NCBI GenBank assembly: GCA_007095845.1 | Contig: SFBI01000082.1 | Span: 1 to 64,000 of the forward strand | Reading direction: 5' to 3' | Source: Microcystis aeruginosa Ma_MB_S_20031200_S102 | GTDB lineage: Bacteria; Cyanobacteriota; Cyanobacteriia; Cyanobacteriales; Microcystaceae | DNA: 64,000 nt | Shown here: positions 16,704 through 24,345 of the stretch, in pieces | How the letters are laid out: each line of letters opens with the position of its first letter | How positions within the stretch are numbered: position 1 is the first letter of the stretch | The notes under the pieces: model-generated | Database searches by the model: none | What the model was told of the DNA's origin: nothing | Seen by the model: the letters and a program-made list of their open reading frames with translations, nothing else | Translations under genes and position numbers: made by a program

Positions 16704-16803
16704 CGCTTTTCTCTGTTCAGGGATCACTCAAATAGGGTAAAGTAGGTCAAGGTATGCTAACCCTGTTATTGCATTAATCTAGTCTAAGGAGAACGTCTTA
16801 GTA

Positions 16804-16920
16804 ATGTTAACCCTAAAAATCGCCGTTTATATCGTTGTTTCCTTCTTTGTCTTACTTTTTATCTTTGGGTTCCTCTCCGGCGATCCTACCCGTAACCCCG
16901 GACGCAAAGACTTTGAGTAG
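16804..16920 (+). CDS. psbI: Photosystem II reaction centre protein I
   Basis: A 38-residue single-span protein beginning [20 protein letters not shown] and ending with [18 protein letters not shown]. This is the highly conserved PsbI, which binds next to D1 and helps early photosystem II assembly in the thylakoid. The start and stop (TAG at 16918-16920) give exactly the standard length. A TATGCT -10-like box lies about 40 bp upstream. It is preceded by AAGGAGAACG, a good ribosome-binding site. Confidence 0.95.
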   Translation: MLTLKIAVYIVVSFFVLLFIFGFLSGDPTRNPGRKDFE

Positions 16921-16997
16921 AAGACAATTATCAAACTGGTTCTAGGGTAGAGACACAGGGAACAAGTTATCGGACTTTCCCTGTCTCCCTAGAAATA

Positions 16998-19460
16998 ATG
17001 ATCGTGGTAGTATCATTGAGGTTCGCTCGTCCTCTATTTCGATCGCCGACTCGTGCAGTCATGTCTTTTTTTCTCTTAGCTGTTGAACCACCTGCCCTAA
17101 TTAACACTGTAGCTGAACCGGAAACGGAGGAGCGCCAAGTTTCTGAAAATAGTCCCACGTCTGTAGTTCCCCTTCCTGTCACCCCAGCACCTCTAGAGGC
17201 AAAAAAGCCTTCAGCAGAGAGCGTTTCTATTCCCCTCACCGTCACTCCCCCCCCGGAAACCGTCGAGGTAAAACCCTTGGTTCCCGATCAGGGTATTCCC
17301 TTAGAACCTTTACCTAGCAGTGCGGGTGATGCGGCAACTTTAGGAACACCCCTTTCTGTTCAGAAGTCTCCCCCCCCCGCAGCCGTTGGTGTCACCATTA
17401 ATCCCGAAACCGAGATAGTTTCAGGATTAAATCAAAAAGCTCTTAACCAGAAAAATGGCTCAACTCGGCTATTAGTGCGGAAAAAAGGCGAAAAAACCAG
17501 CCAAGAATACTTGATTTCCCTCAATAACAGCCTAGCTCAGTCCGCTGCAGTTAATCCAGAAGAAGAAAGACCCCTAGAATTAGTGGCCGATGAGCAGGAA
17601 TTTGACCAAAATCGGCAGATTATCACCGCTAGAGGTAATGTCACCCTGCGTTTTGCCCAAAGTGTACTAACAGCCGATCGCTTACAGATTAATCTTCCCG
17701 AAAAGTTAGCGGTAGCGGAGGGCCAGGTGATCCTAACCCGGGGAGAGCAAATCCTGCGCGGCGATCGCTTTGAATATTATTTCGTCCAGGATAGCGGTGT
17801 GGTATTTAATGCTAATGGGGAGATTTTTCAACCCAGCACCGCTAGGGATTTAGGACAAACGCTGCCCACGGATGTGGGTGCGGGGGCCAGCAGTTCTTTT
17901 GGAACCCTAACCGATCGTTTGGCATTAAATCAACCCTTGCAGAGAATCACTACGGGAGAGGGTTTTCAATTTGTCGTCGGGGGACAGGATCCCAGTCGGC
18001 GCGATCGACAGAATATTAGTAGTCCATCGGGGGGAACGATTAATCGTGTCCGTTTTCAGGCCGAGCGCTTGAATTTTGATGGTAAGGTGTGGAATGCCAC
18101 TAATGTGCGTCTGACGAATGACCCTTTTTCCCCTCCTGAATTGGAAGTTCGGGCCAATTCCGCCACTTTTCGCAGTACCGGCCCTTTTACCGATGAGTTG
18201 CGGATGAGTAATTCCCAGTTGGTTTTCGATCAACGGGTAGTGGCACCCACTTTTATTAATAGTCTTACCTTCGATCGCCGTCGTCGTCGTCCTTTTTTAA
18301 TTGCTCCGGGCTATGATGGGGAGGATCGGGGCGGATTTTTCGTAGAAAGTCCCCTAACTTTAGTGGAGACACCGAAGACTCTTTTTGAGTTGACACCGCA
18401 ATATTTAATTCAAAAAGTCCTTAATCCCGATGCTTTTCCCTCAGCTAACCCCGGAGGTGGCGAAGTTTCACCCCTTAGTCCGAAAGCTTTTGGTTTATTG
18501 GGGAATTTTGCCACTAATTTCGGTGAGCGCTCGTTTTTTCAGGCAACAGCTTCTTTTTCTAATTTAGATTTGGAACAGATCGAAAATAGTGTTCGTTCTA
18601 AGATTCGCTTTCAACAGACGATCGGACAGTTGCAGGATCCCTATCTGCTCAATGTGGAGTACAATTATCGCGAGCGTCTCTTTAACGGTTCTTTGGGGTT
18701 TCAGACGGTTAATAGCAGTTTTGGGGCAATTTTGACCTCACCGGTGATTGTTGTCCCCAATACGGATATTAGACTCAGTTATCAAGCTTCTGTTCAGAAT
18801 ATCAACGCACCCACCGATCGCAGTGATCTCTTAGCGGCCAATGCAACGGATAATGTGACTAATTTAAGCCGTTTTCAGGGTGCTGTCTCCCTCAATCGCA
18901 GTTTTTTACTCTGGTCTGCCCTTACTTTACCACCGACTCCCGACCAAGGTTTAAGATTTTCTCCCGTTCCCGTTCAACCCTATATTGCTCTTGTCACTGG
19001 TGTCACCGGTGTCACCAGTTATTACACTAATGGAGAGACGCAAAATTCCGTCACGGGAACTGTGGGATTATTGGGACAGTTTGGGCGTTTTTCCCGCAAT
19101 TTTCTCGACTATACCGGGTTTAATATCAGTTTTAGTCAGGGTTTAGTTAACGGACAATCACCCTTTTTCTTCGATCGCTTTGTTGATCAACAAACAATGT
19201 CCTATGGTATAACTCAACAGGTATATGGTCCGATTCGCGTGGGTTTCCAGAGCATTTACAGTATCGATCAATCTAAGGAAATCAGTACAGAATATTTTCT
19301 CGAATGGAGTCGTCGCACCTATAGTTTAATTTTGCGCTATAACCCGGTGTTGCAGTTGGGAATACTCAACATCCGCGTGTCGGATTTCAACTGGACAGGC
19401 AACCCCGGCTATTTTGAGGGTAGCGATGTCCGTCCGGTGGTGGATGGAGTAACCCGTTAA
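16998..19460 (+). CDS. LptD-like outer-membrane protein (OstA/DUF3769 family)
   Basis: An 820-residue protein. Residues about 30-200 are Pro/Ser/Thr-rich and probably disordered; an OstA-type jellyroll follows at about 190-265 (ELVADEQEFDQNRQIITARG, then LTADRLQINLPEKLAVAEGQ); the C-terminal part (about 450-820) is rich in alternating Tyr/Phe beta-strand patterns typical of an outer-membrane barrel, ending near the window's DFNWTGNPGYF. This is the cyanobacterial DUF3769 arrangement, regarded as LptD-like. The start is uncertain: an internal ATG (MSFFLLAVEPPALI, residue 22) is plausible. It is separated from the lptA-B-F set by rsmI and psbI. Receptor role for LPS insertion is inferred. Confidence 0.75.
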   Translation: MIVVVSLRFARPLFRSPTRAVMSFFLLAVEPPALINTVAEPETEERQVSENSPTSVVPLPVTPAPLEAKKPSAESVSIPLTVTPPPETVEVKPLVPDQGIPLEPLPSSAGDAATLGTPLSVQKSPPPAAVGVTINPETEIVSGLNQKALNQKNGSTRLLVRKKGEKTSQEYLISLNNSLAQSAAVNPEEERPLELVADEQEFDQNRQIITARGNVTLRFAQSVLTADRLQINLPEKLAVAEGQVILTRGEQILRGDRFEYYFVQDSGVVFNANGEIFQPSTARDLGQTLPTDVGAGASSSFGTLTDRLALNQPLQRITTGEGFQFVVGGQDPSRRDRQNISSPSGGTINRVRFQAERLNFDGKVWNATNVRLTNDPFSPPELEVRANSATFRSTGPFTDELRMSNSQLVFDQRVVAPTFINSLTFDRRRRRPFLIAPGYDGEDRGGFFVESPLTLVETPKTLFELTPQYLIQKVLNPDAFPSANPGGGEVSPLSPKAFGLLGNFATNFGERSFFQATASFSNLDLEQIENSVRSKIRFQQTIGQLQDPYLLNVEYNYRERLFNGSLGFQTVNSSFGAILTSPVIVVPNTDIRLSYQASVQNINAPTDRSDLLAANATDNVTNLSRFQGAVSLNRSFLLWSALTLPPTPDQGLRFSPVPVQPYIALVTGVTGVTSYYTNGETQNSVTGTVGLLGQFGRFSRNFLDYTGFNISFSQGLVNGQSPFFFDRFVDQQTMSYGITQQVYGPIRVGFQSIYSIDQSKEISTEYFLEWSRRTYSLILRYNPVLQLGILNIRVSDFNWTGNPGYFEGSDVRPVVDGVTR

Positions 19461-19470
19461 GACTACATGG

Positions 19471-19505
19471 GAATTATGAATTATGAATTATGAATTATGA
19501 ATTAA
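19471..19505. repeat. GAATTAT tandem heptamers after LptD-like gene
   Basis: Five consecutive copies of the heptamer GAATTAT. The same heptamer array lies directly after another gene at 61551-61640. Confidence 0.8.
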
Positions 19506-19644
19506 GTAGCTGGTTATAATTAAATTAAAAATAGATTTTAGGTTCGATCCCCCCTGCCCCCCTTGATAAGGGGGGTGCCGATAGGCGGGGGGATATCCCC
19601 TTGATAAGGAGGGTGTCTGATAATTTTTAACGCCTACCTACTTA
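19503..19644. mobile_element. MITE with TAAGTAG ends and internal CCCCTTGATAAGGGG stems
   Basis: The left end TAAGTAGCTGGTTATAATTA and right end TTTTTAACGCCTACCTACTTA are partial inverted repeats. Inside are two CCCCTTGATAAGGGG-type palindromes, the second apparently an internal duplication. A shorter copy, with one palindrome, is at 58768-58867, and a half copy at 12777. No coding capacity. Confidence 0.8.
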
Positions 19645-19652
19645 TCTTCTTT

Positions 19653-22013
19653 TCAACGTGACAGAAAAGCTCCTAAAATTTTCATTGTGTTGATGGTTTC
19701 ATAATTCAACCCTTCTACTCCCTTAATATTGGTTTGTTCATAAAGTCTAGGAGAGCGTAAAGTATTGTGACATTCTCCTGTTTTTTGGTTCCAAAGTTTA
19801 ATCGTCTCGTCTTCACTTGCGCTGGCCAATGTGTTACCGTTGGGACTAAAACAGACTGACCTGACACTTTTAGTATGTTGACACAGGAGTTGATGAAGTT
19901 TACCTGTTTCAACATCCCAAATTCGGATTGTTGCGTCATCTCCCCCACTTGCTAGTAACTTGCCATCGGGACTAAAGGCCACTGACCATACCCAAGACTT
20001 ATGACCTTCAAAACTATGAATTAATCTACCATCTTTGACTTGCCAAACTTTGACCGTTTGATCATCACTTGAGCTGGCTAATCGCTGACCGTCAGAGCTA
20101 AAGACAACAGACCAAATTCTTCCTTGATGACCTTTAAAAGTCCGCAAAGATTGAGTCATATCATCTTCAATAGACCAGAGTTTTATAGTTCGATCTTCAC
20201 TACCAGTTGCTATTAATCTTCCGTCAGGACTAAAAGTTACTGATAATACCCAGGCCTGATGTTCCTCAAAAGTTTTGAGACAAAATCCTCTCGGAACTGA
20301 CCAAAGCTTAACAGAATTATCTCCACTACCACTCACCAATATTTGACTATTAGGACTAAAAGCGATCGACCATACGCGCTTTTGATGTTCTGGAGCAAAA
20401 GTGTATTTTTCATCTGTCTTAATATCCCAAAGTTTAATGATGTTATCATGACTGGTACTAGCAATCAGTTGACCATTCGCACTAACTGCGACTTGATACA
20501 ATAAAACCCAATAATATTTTTCTTGTAAAATTTGAATCACTTCGCCACTTTCCACCGACCATAATCTAATCGTTTGATCTCCACTTCCACTTATCAATGT
20601 TTTTCCATCGGGACTAAAAGCTACTGAACAAATCCAGTCAGTATGACCATTAATCTGTTGAAGACATTTATGGTTTTTGATAGACCATAATCGAATCGAT
20701 CGATCTATAGACCCACTCAAAATATATTGACTATCGGGACTGAAAGTAATCGATGATAATCGATTGCCATATCCCCCAAAACATTGAAGACATTCTCTGG
20801 TTTTTACTGACCATAATCGCAGTGTAAAATCTTCACTTCCACTGGCTATATATTGACCGTCCGGACTAAAAGCAATTGACCAAATCCAGCTTTCATGTCC
20901 TTCTAAAGTATCAATATTTTGATATTCTCCTTCTATAATAGACCATATTTTAATGGTTTTATCCCCACTTCCACTGGCTAGAAGTTGACCATCGGAACTA
21001 AAGGCAACTTGCCAAACCCAATCTTGGTGTCCTGTAAGAGTATGGAGACATTCTCCTGTGTTAACTGACCATATTTTGATGGTTTTATCAGCGCTGCCAC
21101 TGGCTAAAAGTTGACCATTTGGACTAAAAGTAACACCACCCACTCGTTCTTGATGTCCTTCAAGGGTGTGGAGACATTCTCCTGTTTCAACTGACCATAT
21201 TTTGATGGTTTTGTCCTCACTTCCTGTGGCTAAAAACTTACTATCAGCACTAAAAGCAACTGCTCTAATAGGAGCCTGATGTTTTTGAGAAGGATGGGGC
21301 AAAGAGTGACAATTTATAGATAGATCTGTTGTAATAGACCAAATTTTAATAATTCCGTCTTGTCCCCCACTTGCTAGTAACTGTCCCTCGGAATTTAAGG
21401 CTACTGACCACACCCAGCTTCCGTGAGCAGGAAAGCTTTTGCTTAATTCTAATTTTCCGTCTTGTTTGACTTTCCAGAGGTAAATCATCCCATGACTGTC
21501 ACCAGTTGCTAAAAGATATTCTCTTGGAAGAGAGGGATCAAACTGACTACAAGAAATTGATAAAATACTACCACAAGTTTGAGGGAAAATACAGTCAAAA
21601 AACTGTGAATAGGAAAAATCTACTTGGTTGAGTCTAATGTTTGAAAAATCTACTTGTCGAATGGAGATATGAGAGAAATCGTAGCCGATTAAATGACCAT
21701 TTTTCACTATATTAAGTAAGTTGATAATATTGCCAGCAATCCCCCCAATTTGTCCAGAAGGTTGATGTTTTAATGTCTTTAGACAATCGATTAGTTTTCT
21801 TTCCAGATTATTTTCTTGAAAATCATGGATTAAGTTCTTGATTATTGGGTGTAAAATAACATTAATTTGAATCTTTCTTAGATAATCAGGAACAGTAGTT
21901 TTAGTTAAGGAGTTGCTTCTTAATAATTGGAAATTTTCAGTTTTGATTTCTTCTGTTGCTATGGTAATAATTTTTTGAGTGAAATATTCAATCAGTAGAG
22001 GATGTATTGTCAA
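19653..22013 (-). CDS. 14-WD40-repeat protein lacking its NB-ARC/NACHT half (truncated)
   Basis: A 786-residue protein, counted from a TTG at 22013. After an N-terminal helical region (about 1-115) and a pentapeptide-like linker (DFSHISIRQVDFSNIRLNQV), fourteen WD40 repeats run to the end, enough for two seven-bladed propellers. The helical start (LTIHPLLIEYFTQK, then RKIQINVILHPIIKNL and a GGIAGNIINLL segment) is what normally links an NB-ARC/NACHT ATPase to the WD40 part in cyanobacterial STAND proteins. The same frame stays open upstream (SIQEGIRSLSSKILLD) to the palindrome at 22082-22114 and then meets a stop. No ATG and no P-loop are present. It is therefore best read as a 5'-truncated STAND sensor; expression is doubtful. 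Confidence 0.8.
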   Translation of the reverse strand: MTIHPLLIEYFTQKIITIATEEIKTENFQLLRSNSLTKTTVPDYLRKIQINVILHPIIKNLIHDFQENNLERKLIDCLKTLKHQPSGQIGGIAGNIINLLNIVKNGHLIGYDFSHISIRQVDFSNIRLNQVDFSYSQFFDCIFPQTCGSILSISCSQFDPSLPREYLLATGDSHGMIYLWKVKQDGKLELSKSFPAHGSWVWSVALNSEGQLLASGGQDGIIKIWSITTDLSINCHSLPHPSQKHQAPIRAVAFSADSKFLATGSEDKTIKIWSVETGECLHTLEGHQERVGGVTFSPNGQLLASGSADKTIKIWSVNTGECLHTLTGHQDWVWQVAFSSDGQLLASGSGDKTIKIWSIIEGEYQNIDTLEGHESWIWSIAFSPDGQYIASGSEDFTLRLWSVKTRECLQCFGGYGNRLSSITFSPDSQYILSGSIDRSIRLWSIKNHKCLQQINGHTDWICSVAFSPDGKTLISGSGDQTIRLWSVESGEVIQILQEKYYWVLLYQVAVSANGQLIASTSHDNIIKLWDIKTDEKYTFAPEHQKRVWSIAFSPNSQILVSGSGDNSVKLWSVPRGFCLKTFEEHQAWVLSVTFSPDGRLIATGSEDRTIKLWSIEDDMTQSLRTFKGHQGRIWSVVFSSDGQRLASSSDDQTVKVWQVKDGRLIHSFEGHKSWVWSVAFSPDGKLLASGGDDATIRIWDVETGKLHQLLCQHTKSVRSVCFSPNGNTLASASEDETIKLWNQKTGECHNTLRSPRLYEQTNIKGVEGLNYETINTMKILGAFLSR

Positions 22014-22081
22014 GTAGTCATCTTTTTTATCTAACAGAATTTTGCTAGATAATGATCTAATTCCTTCTTGAATACTTTTAC

Positions 22082-22114
22082 AGAAAACGGGTTTCTCTGA
22101 GAAACCCGTTTTCT
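22082..22114. repeat. 33-bp palindrome (AGAAAACGGGTTTCTC family), copy 1
   Basis: A perfect 16-bp inverted repeat around one base: AGAAAACGGGTTTCTC-T-GAGAAACCCGTTTTCT. Identical arms occur at 27052-27084 and 28884-28916. This copy sits exactly at the broken 5' end of the WD40 gene, between it and the VapBC-like remnant. Confidence 0.9.
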
Positions 22115-22116
22115 AC

Positions 22117-22479
22117 TCATGCAAAAGAGATGTCTATTGAAACAATCTGAATTTCCCTGACTCGGTGCATTGGTTTGGTTGGCTTTTCGGTGGTGATTAG
22201 TTCATCAGCCTGAATTTGCAGCGCAGCAGCAACATGAAGTGCATCCATCTAAACCGTAAGTGCCAGCAATTTCATGACTCACTGCATCCTCCCCGACGTG
22301 CAGCAAGTTCTTGTTCTATTTCGTCTTCATTGAGCAGTTGCAATCCAGCTGCGATTGCTCCCTGTCGGATTTCCCATAACTTTTTGCTTAATGGTGTTTG
22401 GGGAATAAATTTTAATTATATCTATTACTTCGCTACCATTATTATTCAATTCTTTAATTAAGAAGTCTAAAGATGGCAT
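22117..22479 (-). pseudogene. Decayed VapBC-like antitoxin and PIN-domain toxin
   Basis: Read on the minus strand, an ATG at 22479 begins MPSLDFLIKEL; the frame shifts near 22385 into TPLSKKLWEIRQGAIAAGLQ and ends ELAARRGGCSES-stop. The LWEIRQ...RRGG pattern is typical of small cyanobacterial VapB-like antitoxins. After a short gap the C-terminus of a PIN-domain RNase follows: MDALHVAAALQIQADELITT then EKPTKPMHRV and VSIDISFA-stop at 22117. The PIN domain's N-terminal half, with its first catalytic Asp residues, is missing. So both partners are remnants fused by deletion. Confidence in the PIN tail is high; the antitoxin assignment is moderate. Confidence 0.65.
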
Positions 22480-22764
22480 AATTAATTATTCCGAATATTG
22501 GTATTTAGGCATTATTATAGCATTCCAATTTTCTAAAGTCAAACACTCAACTCTAGCTAAATTAATACCATTAGTTTGTAGAATAGGAAATACTTTTTAA
22601 TCTTTAATTCTTAGGATAAGTTGAGGTATAGTTTCTCATCTTAACTTTAATTGGAGCGATCGCATTTTATTGTGTTTGAGAAGGGCGATCGCTGTTGAGT
22701 TGAGGATGCAGGAGAAATTTGAGCTATAATAGGGGAATAAAATTAACAAACAAGGTAATTATCA

Positions 22765-22962
22765 ATGCCATTAAAGCAAAAGTATATTACTGATGAACAG
22801 GGTAATCAAATCGGTATTCTTTTAGATATAGAGGAATATCGAAAACTCCTAGAAGATTCTGAAGAATTGAATGCTATTAGAGCCTATGATTTAGCTATTT
22901 CGGAAGAGGAAGAAATTCCTTTTGAAGAGGCGATCACCAAAATTGAAAATAGTCGTCAATGA
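22765..22962 (+). CDS. Type II antitoxin, RelB/Phd-like
   Basis: A 65-residue acidic protein, MPLKQKYITDEQGNQIGILL then DIEEYRKLLEDSEELNAIRA, in the style of cyanobacterial RelB/StbD/Phd-type antitoxins: an N-terminal strand-helix used for DNA binding and an acidic C-terminal tail that wraps the toxin. Its TGA overlaps the downstream toxin's ATG (ATGA), so the two are translationally coupled. A good context for autoregulation, although no operator was identified. The preceding gap (22480-22764) has two GCGATCGC sites and no visible gene. Confidence 0.8.
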   Translation: MPLKQKYITDEQGNQIGILLDIEEYRKLLEDSEELNAIRAYDLAISEEEEIPFEEAITKIENSRQ

Positions 22963-23321
22963 ATTACACTATTGCGATTAAAAAACAAGCTTCTAAGGCT
23001 TTAGCTAATCTTCCCCAAGATAGTTATCAGAAAGTTCGAGACGGGATTAGAGCATTAGCTGACAATCCAAGACCAGCAGGGTGTCTCAAACTGACAGGAC
23101 GAGAAGGCTGGCGGATTCGGATTGGAGTTTATCGCATTATTTCCGGGATAGATGATTCCGCAAAAAAGGTGATTATTCTAGATATTGGACATCGAAAGAC
23201 GATCGCGTTTTTAATAAAAATTTGGAAGAGGCGATCGCTTATAATAAATCCAGTGATCAAAATAGAAGGAGGCAAATGCCAGCAAAAGACCTCTATCACG
23301 AAGCCGTTAAAAATGCCTTAA
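22959..23321 (+). CDS. RelE/ParE-type toxin with aberrant C-terminal extension
   Basis: A 120-residue ORF whose first about 87 residues are a normal RelE/ParE toxin: YTIAIKKQASKALANLPQD, RDGIRALADNPRPAGCLKLTG, GWRIRIGVYRII and VIILDIGHRK. Members usually stop 4-6 residues after GHR. Here the frame runs on for about 33 residues (IWKRRSLIINPVIKIEGG...) into xisH, which it overlaps by 46 bp. A small indel near 23197 probably removed the original stop, or this is a tolerated extension. The fold core, including the basic residues of the ribosome-dependent RNase surface, is intact. Confidence 0.75.
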   Translation: MNYTIAIKKQASKALANLPQDSYQKVRDGIRALADNPRPAGCLKLTGREGWRIRIGVYRIISGIDDSAKKVIILDIGHRKTIAFLIKIWKRRSLIINPVIKIEGGKCQQKTSITKPLKMP

Positions 23322-23695
23322 TTAAAGACGGCTGGACAATTACGGCCGATCCTTATCCTATTGAATATGAAGACGCTGAATTGTATCCGGACCTGGCGAT
23401 CGAGAAATATATTTCCGAAGAACAAAGACAACGTAAAATTATCATTGAAATTAAAAGCTTTCTTGGCCCTTCAATGATCAAAGACTTTGAAATGGCTTTG
23501 GGACAATATATTTTTTATCGTGATCTCATTCAATTAGGACAAGATGAATACCAAGAAATCTATCTGGCTATCAAAGATGAAATTTATGAGACTTTTTTCC
23601 AACGAAAATCTATTCAAGCCGTTATTAAAAGACACCAATTATATTTATTAGTTGTCAACATCGAAAAAGAGGAGATTGTCCAATGGATAAACTAA
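23276..23695 (+). CDS. xisH: XisH family protein
   Basis: A 139-residue XisH protein, MPAKDLYHEAVKNALIKDGW followed by TITADPYPI and IIEIKSFLGPSMIKDFEMAL. The DLAIE..., IEIKSF pattern is that of a restriction-endonuclease-like fold (PD-(D/E)xK), and this family was named for its requirement in excision of the fdxN element in heterocystous Anabaena. Start chosen at ATG 23276, which has AGAAGGAGG directly upstream. It overlaps xisI by 13 bp. In a unicellular, non-heterocystous genome the pair cannot serve heterocyst excision and is better regarded as a mobile or defence-like nuclease pair; that is inference. Confidence 0.9.
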   Translation: MPAKDLYHEAVKNALIKDGWTITADPYPIEYEDAELYPDLAIEKYISEEQRQRKIIIEIKSFLGPSMIKDFEMALGQYIFYRDLIQLGQDEYQEIYLAIKDEIYETFFQRKSIQAVIKRHQLYLLVVNIEKEEIVQWIN

Positions 23696-24024
23696 CTAAC
23701 TATCGCCAAATTATTCAAAATACCTTAACAAAGCTAGACAAAATTGCGAATAGCTCATCCAAAAAAAAACTAGAAACCTGTTTGATTTTTGATGAAAATC
23801 ATGATCATTATCTATGGATGTCTATTGGTTGGATAAACAAAAAGAAAATCAACAATATTCAGATTCATATTCGTATTAAAAATGAAAGAGTTTATATTGA
23901 ACAGGATTGGACAGAAATAGGAATCACCTCTCAATTATTAGAAGCAGGGATTCCCAAAGAAGATATTGTTTTAGCATTTCATGATCCTGCAAGTCGTGAA
24001 TTAACAGAATTTGCGATTGCTTAA
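23683..24024 (+). CDS. xisI: XisI family protein
   Basis: A 113-residue XisI protein: MDKLTNYRQIIQNTLTKLDK, then YLWMSIGWI and HIRIKNERVYIEQDWTEIGI with the conserved VLAFHDP near the C-terminus. XisI is always encoded with XisH, here with a 13-bp overlap (the ATG lies inside the last xisH codons). Function is unknown beyond the genetic link with element excision in Anabaena. No signal or membrane segment. Both genes are A+T-rich and preceded by a toxin-antitoxin pair, which fits an accessory island. Confidence 0.9.
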   Translation: MDKLTNYRQIIQNTLTKLDKIANSSSKKKLETCLIFDENHDHYLWMSIGWINKKKINNIQIHIRIKNERVYIEQDWTEIGITSQLLEAGIPKEDIVLAFHDPASRELTEFAIA

Positions 24025-24080
24025 TCAGGGGCGATCGCTGCTTTACTGTGTAGATAGGAGAAGGCGATCGCTGTTTTTCG

Positions 24081-24230
24081 GAGAATGATTTTAAATCTCC
24101 TCAATTAATAGTCAAAGAACGTCAATCCGCTATTAATCACTGGCAACGCGCCTTACATCTTTCTGAAAAATTAAATATTCTCTCACATAAAGAGAACTGT
24201 GAACAAAATCTAGAAAGGTTGTTATACTAA
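24081..24230 (+). pseudogene. Short coding remnant (helical C-terminal fragment)
   Basis: The 49-codon open stretch has no start codon but reads like protein: KERQSAINHWQRALHLSEKL, then HKENCEQNLERLLY-stop. It looks like the last helical repeat of a tetratricopeptide-like protein. The stop is inside the MITE end TACTAAATCC at 24225. A likely remnant of a gene lost by deletion; could also be chance. Confidence 0.35.
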
Positions 24231-24307
24231 ATCCGTTGAGTATAGACTACATACAGACAACAGGCAAAAGGAGGAATAAATAATCAGTTTTTAATAACTG
24301 GATTTAC
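24225..24307. mobile_element. MITE (TACTAAATCCGTTGAGTA family), copy A
   Basis: TACTAAATCCGTTGAGTATA at the left and AATCAGTTTTTAATAACTGGATTTA at the right match the ends of the elements at 28836-28940, 35812-35959 and 36698-36784. It lies between xisI and the MmeI-like gene and may hold part of the latter's promoter. Confidence 0.7.
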
Positions 24308-24345
24308 TGTTAAACCCCAACTAAGTTGAGACCGGTATTATATAG

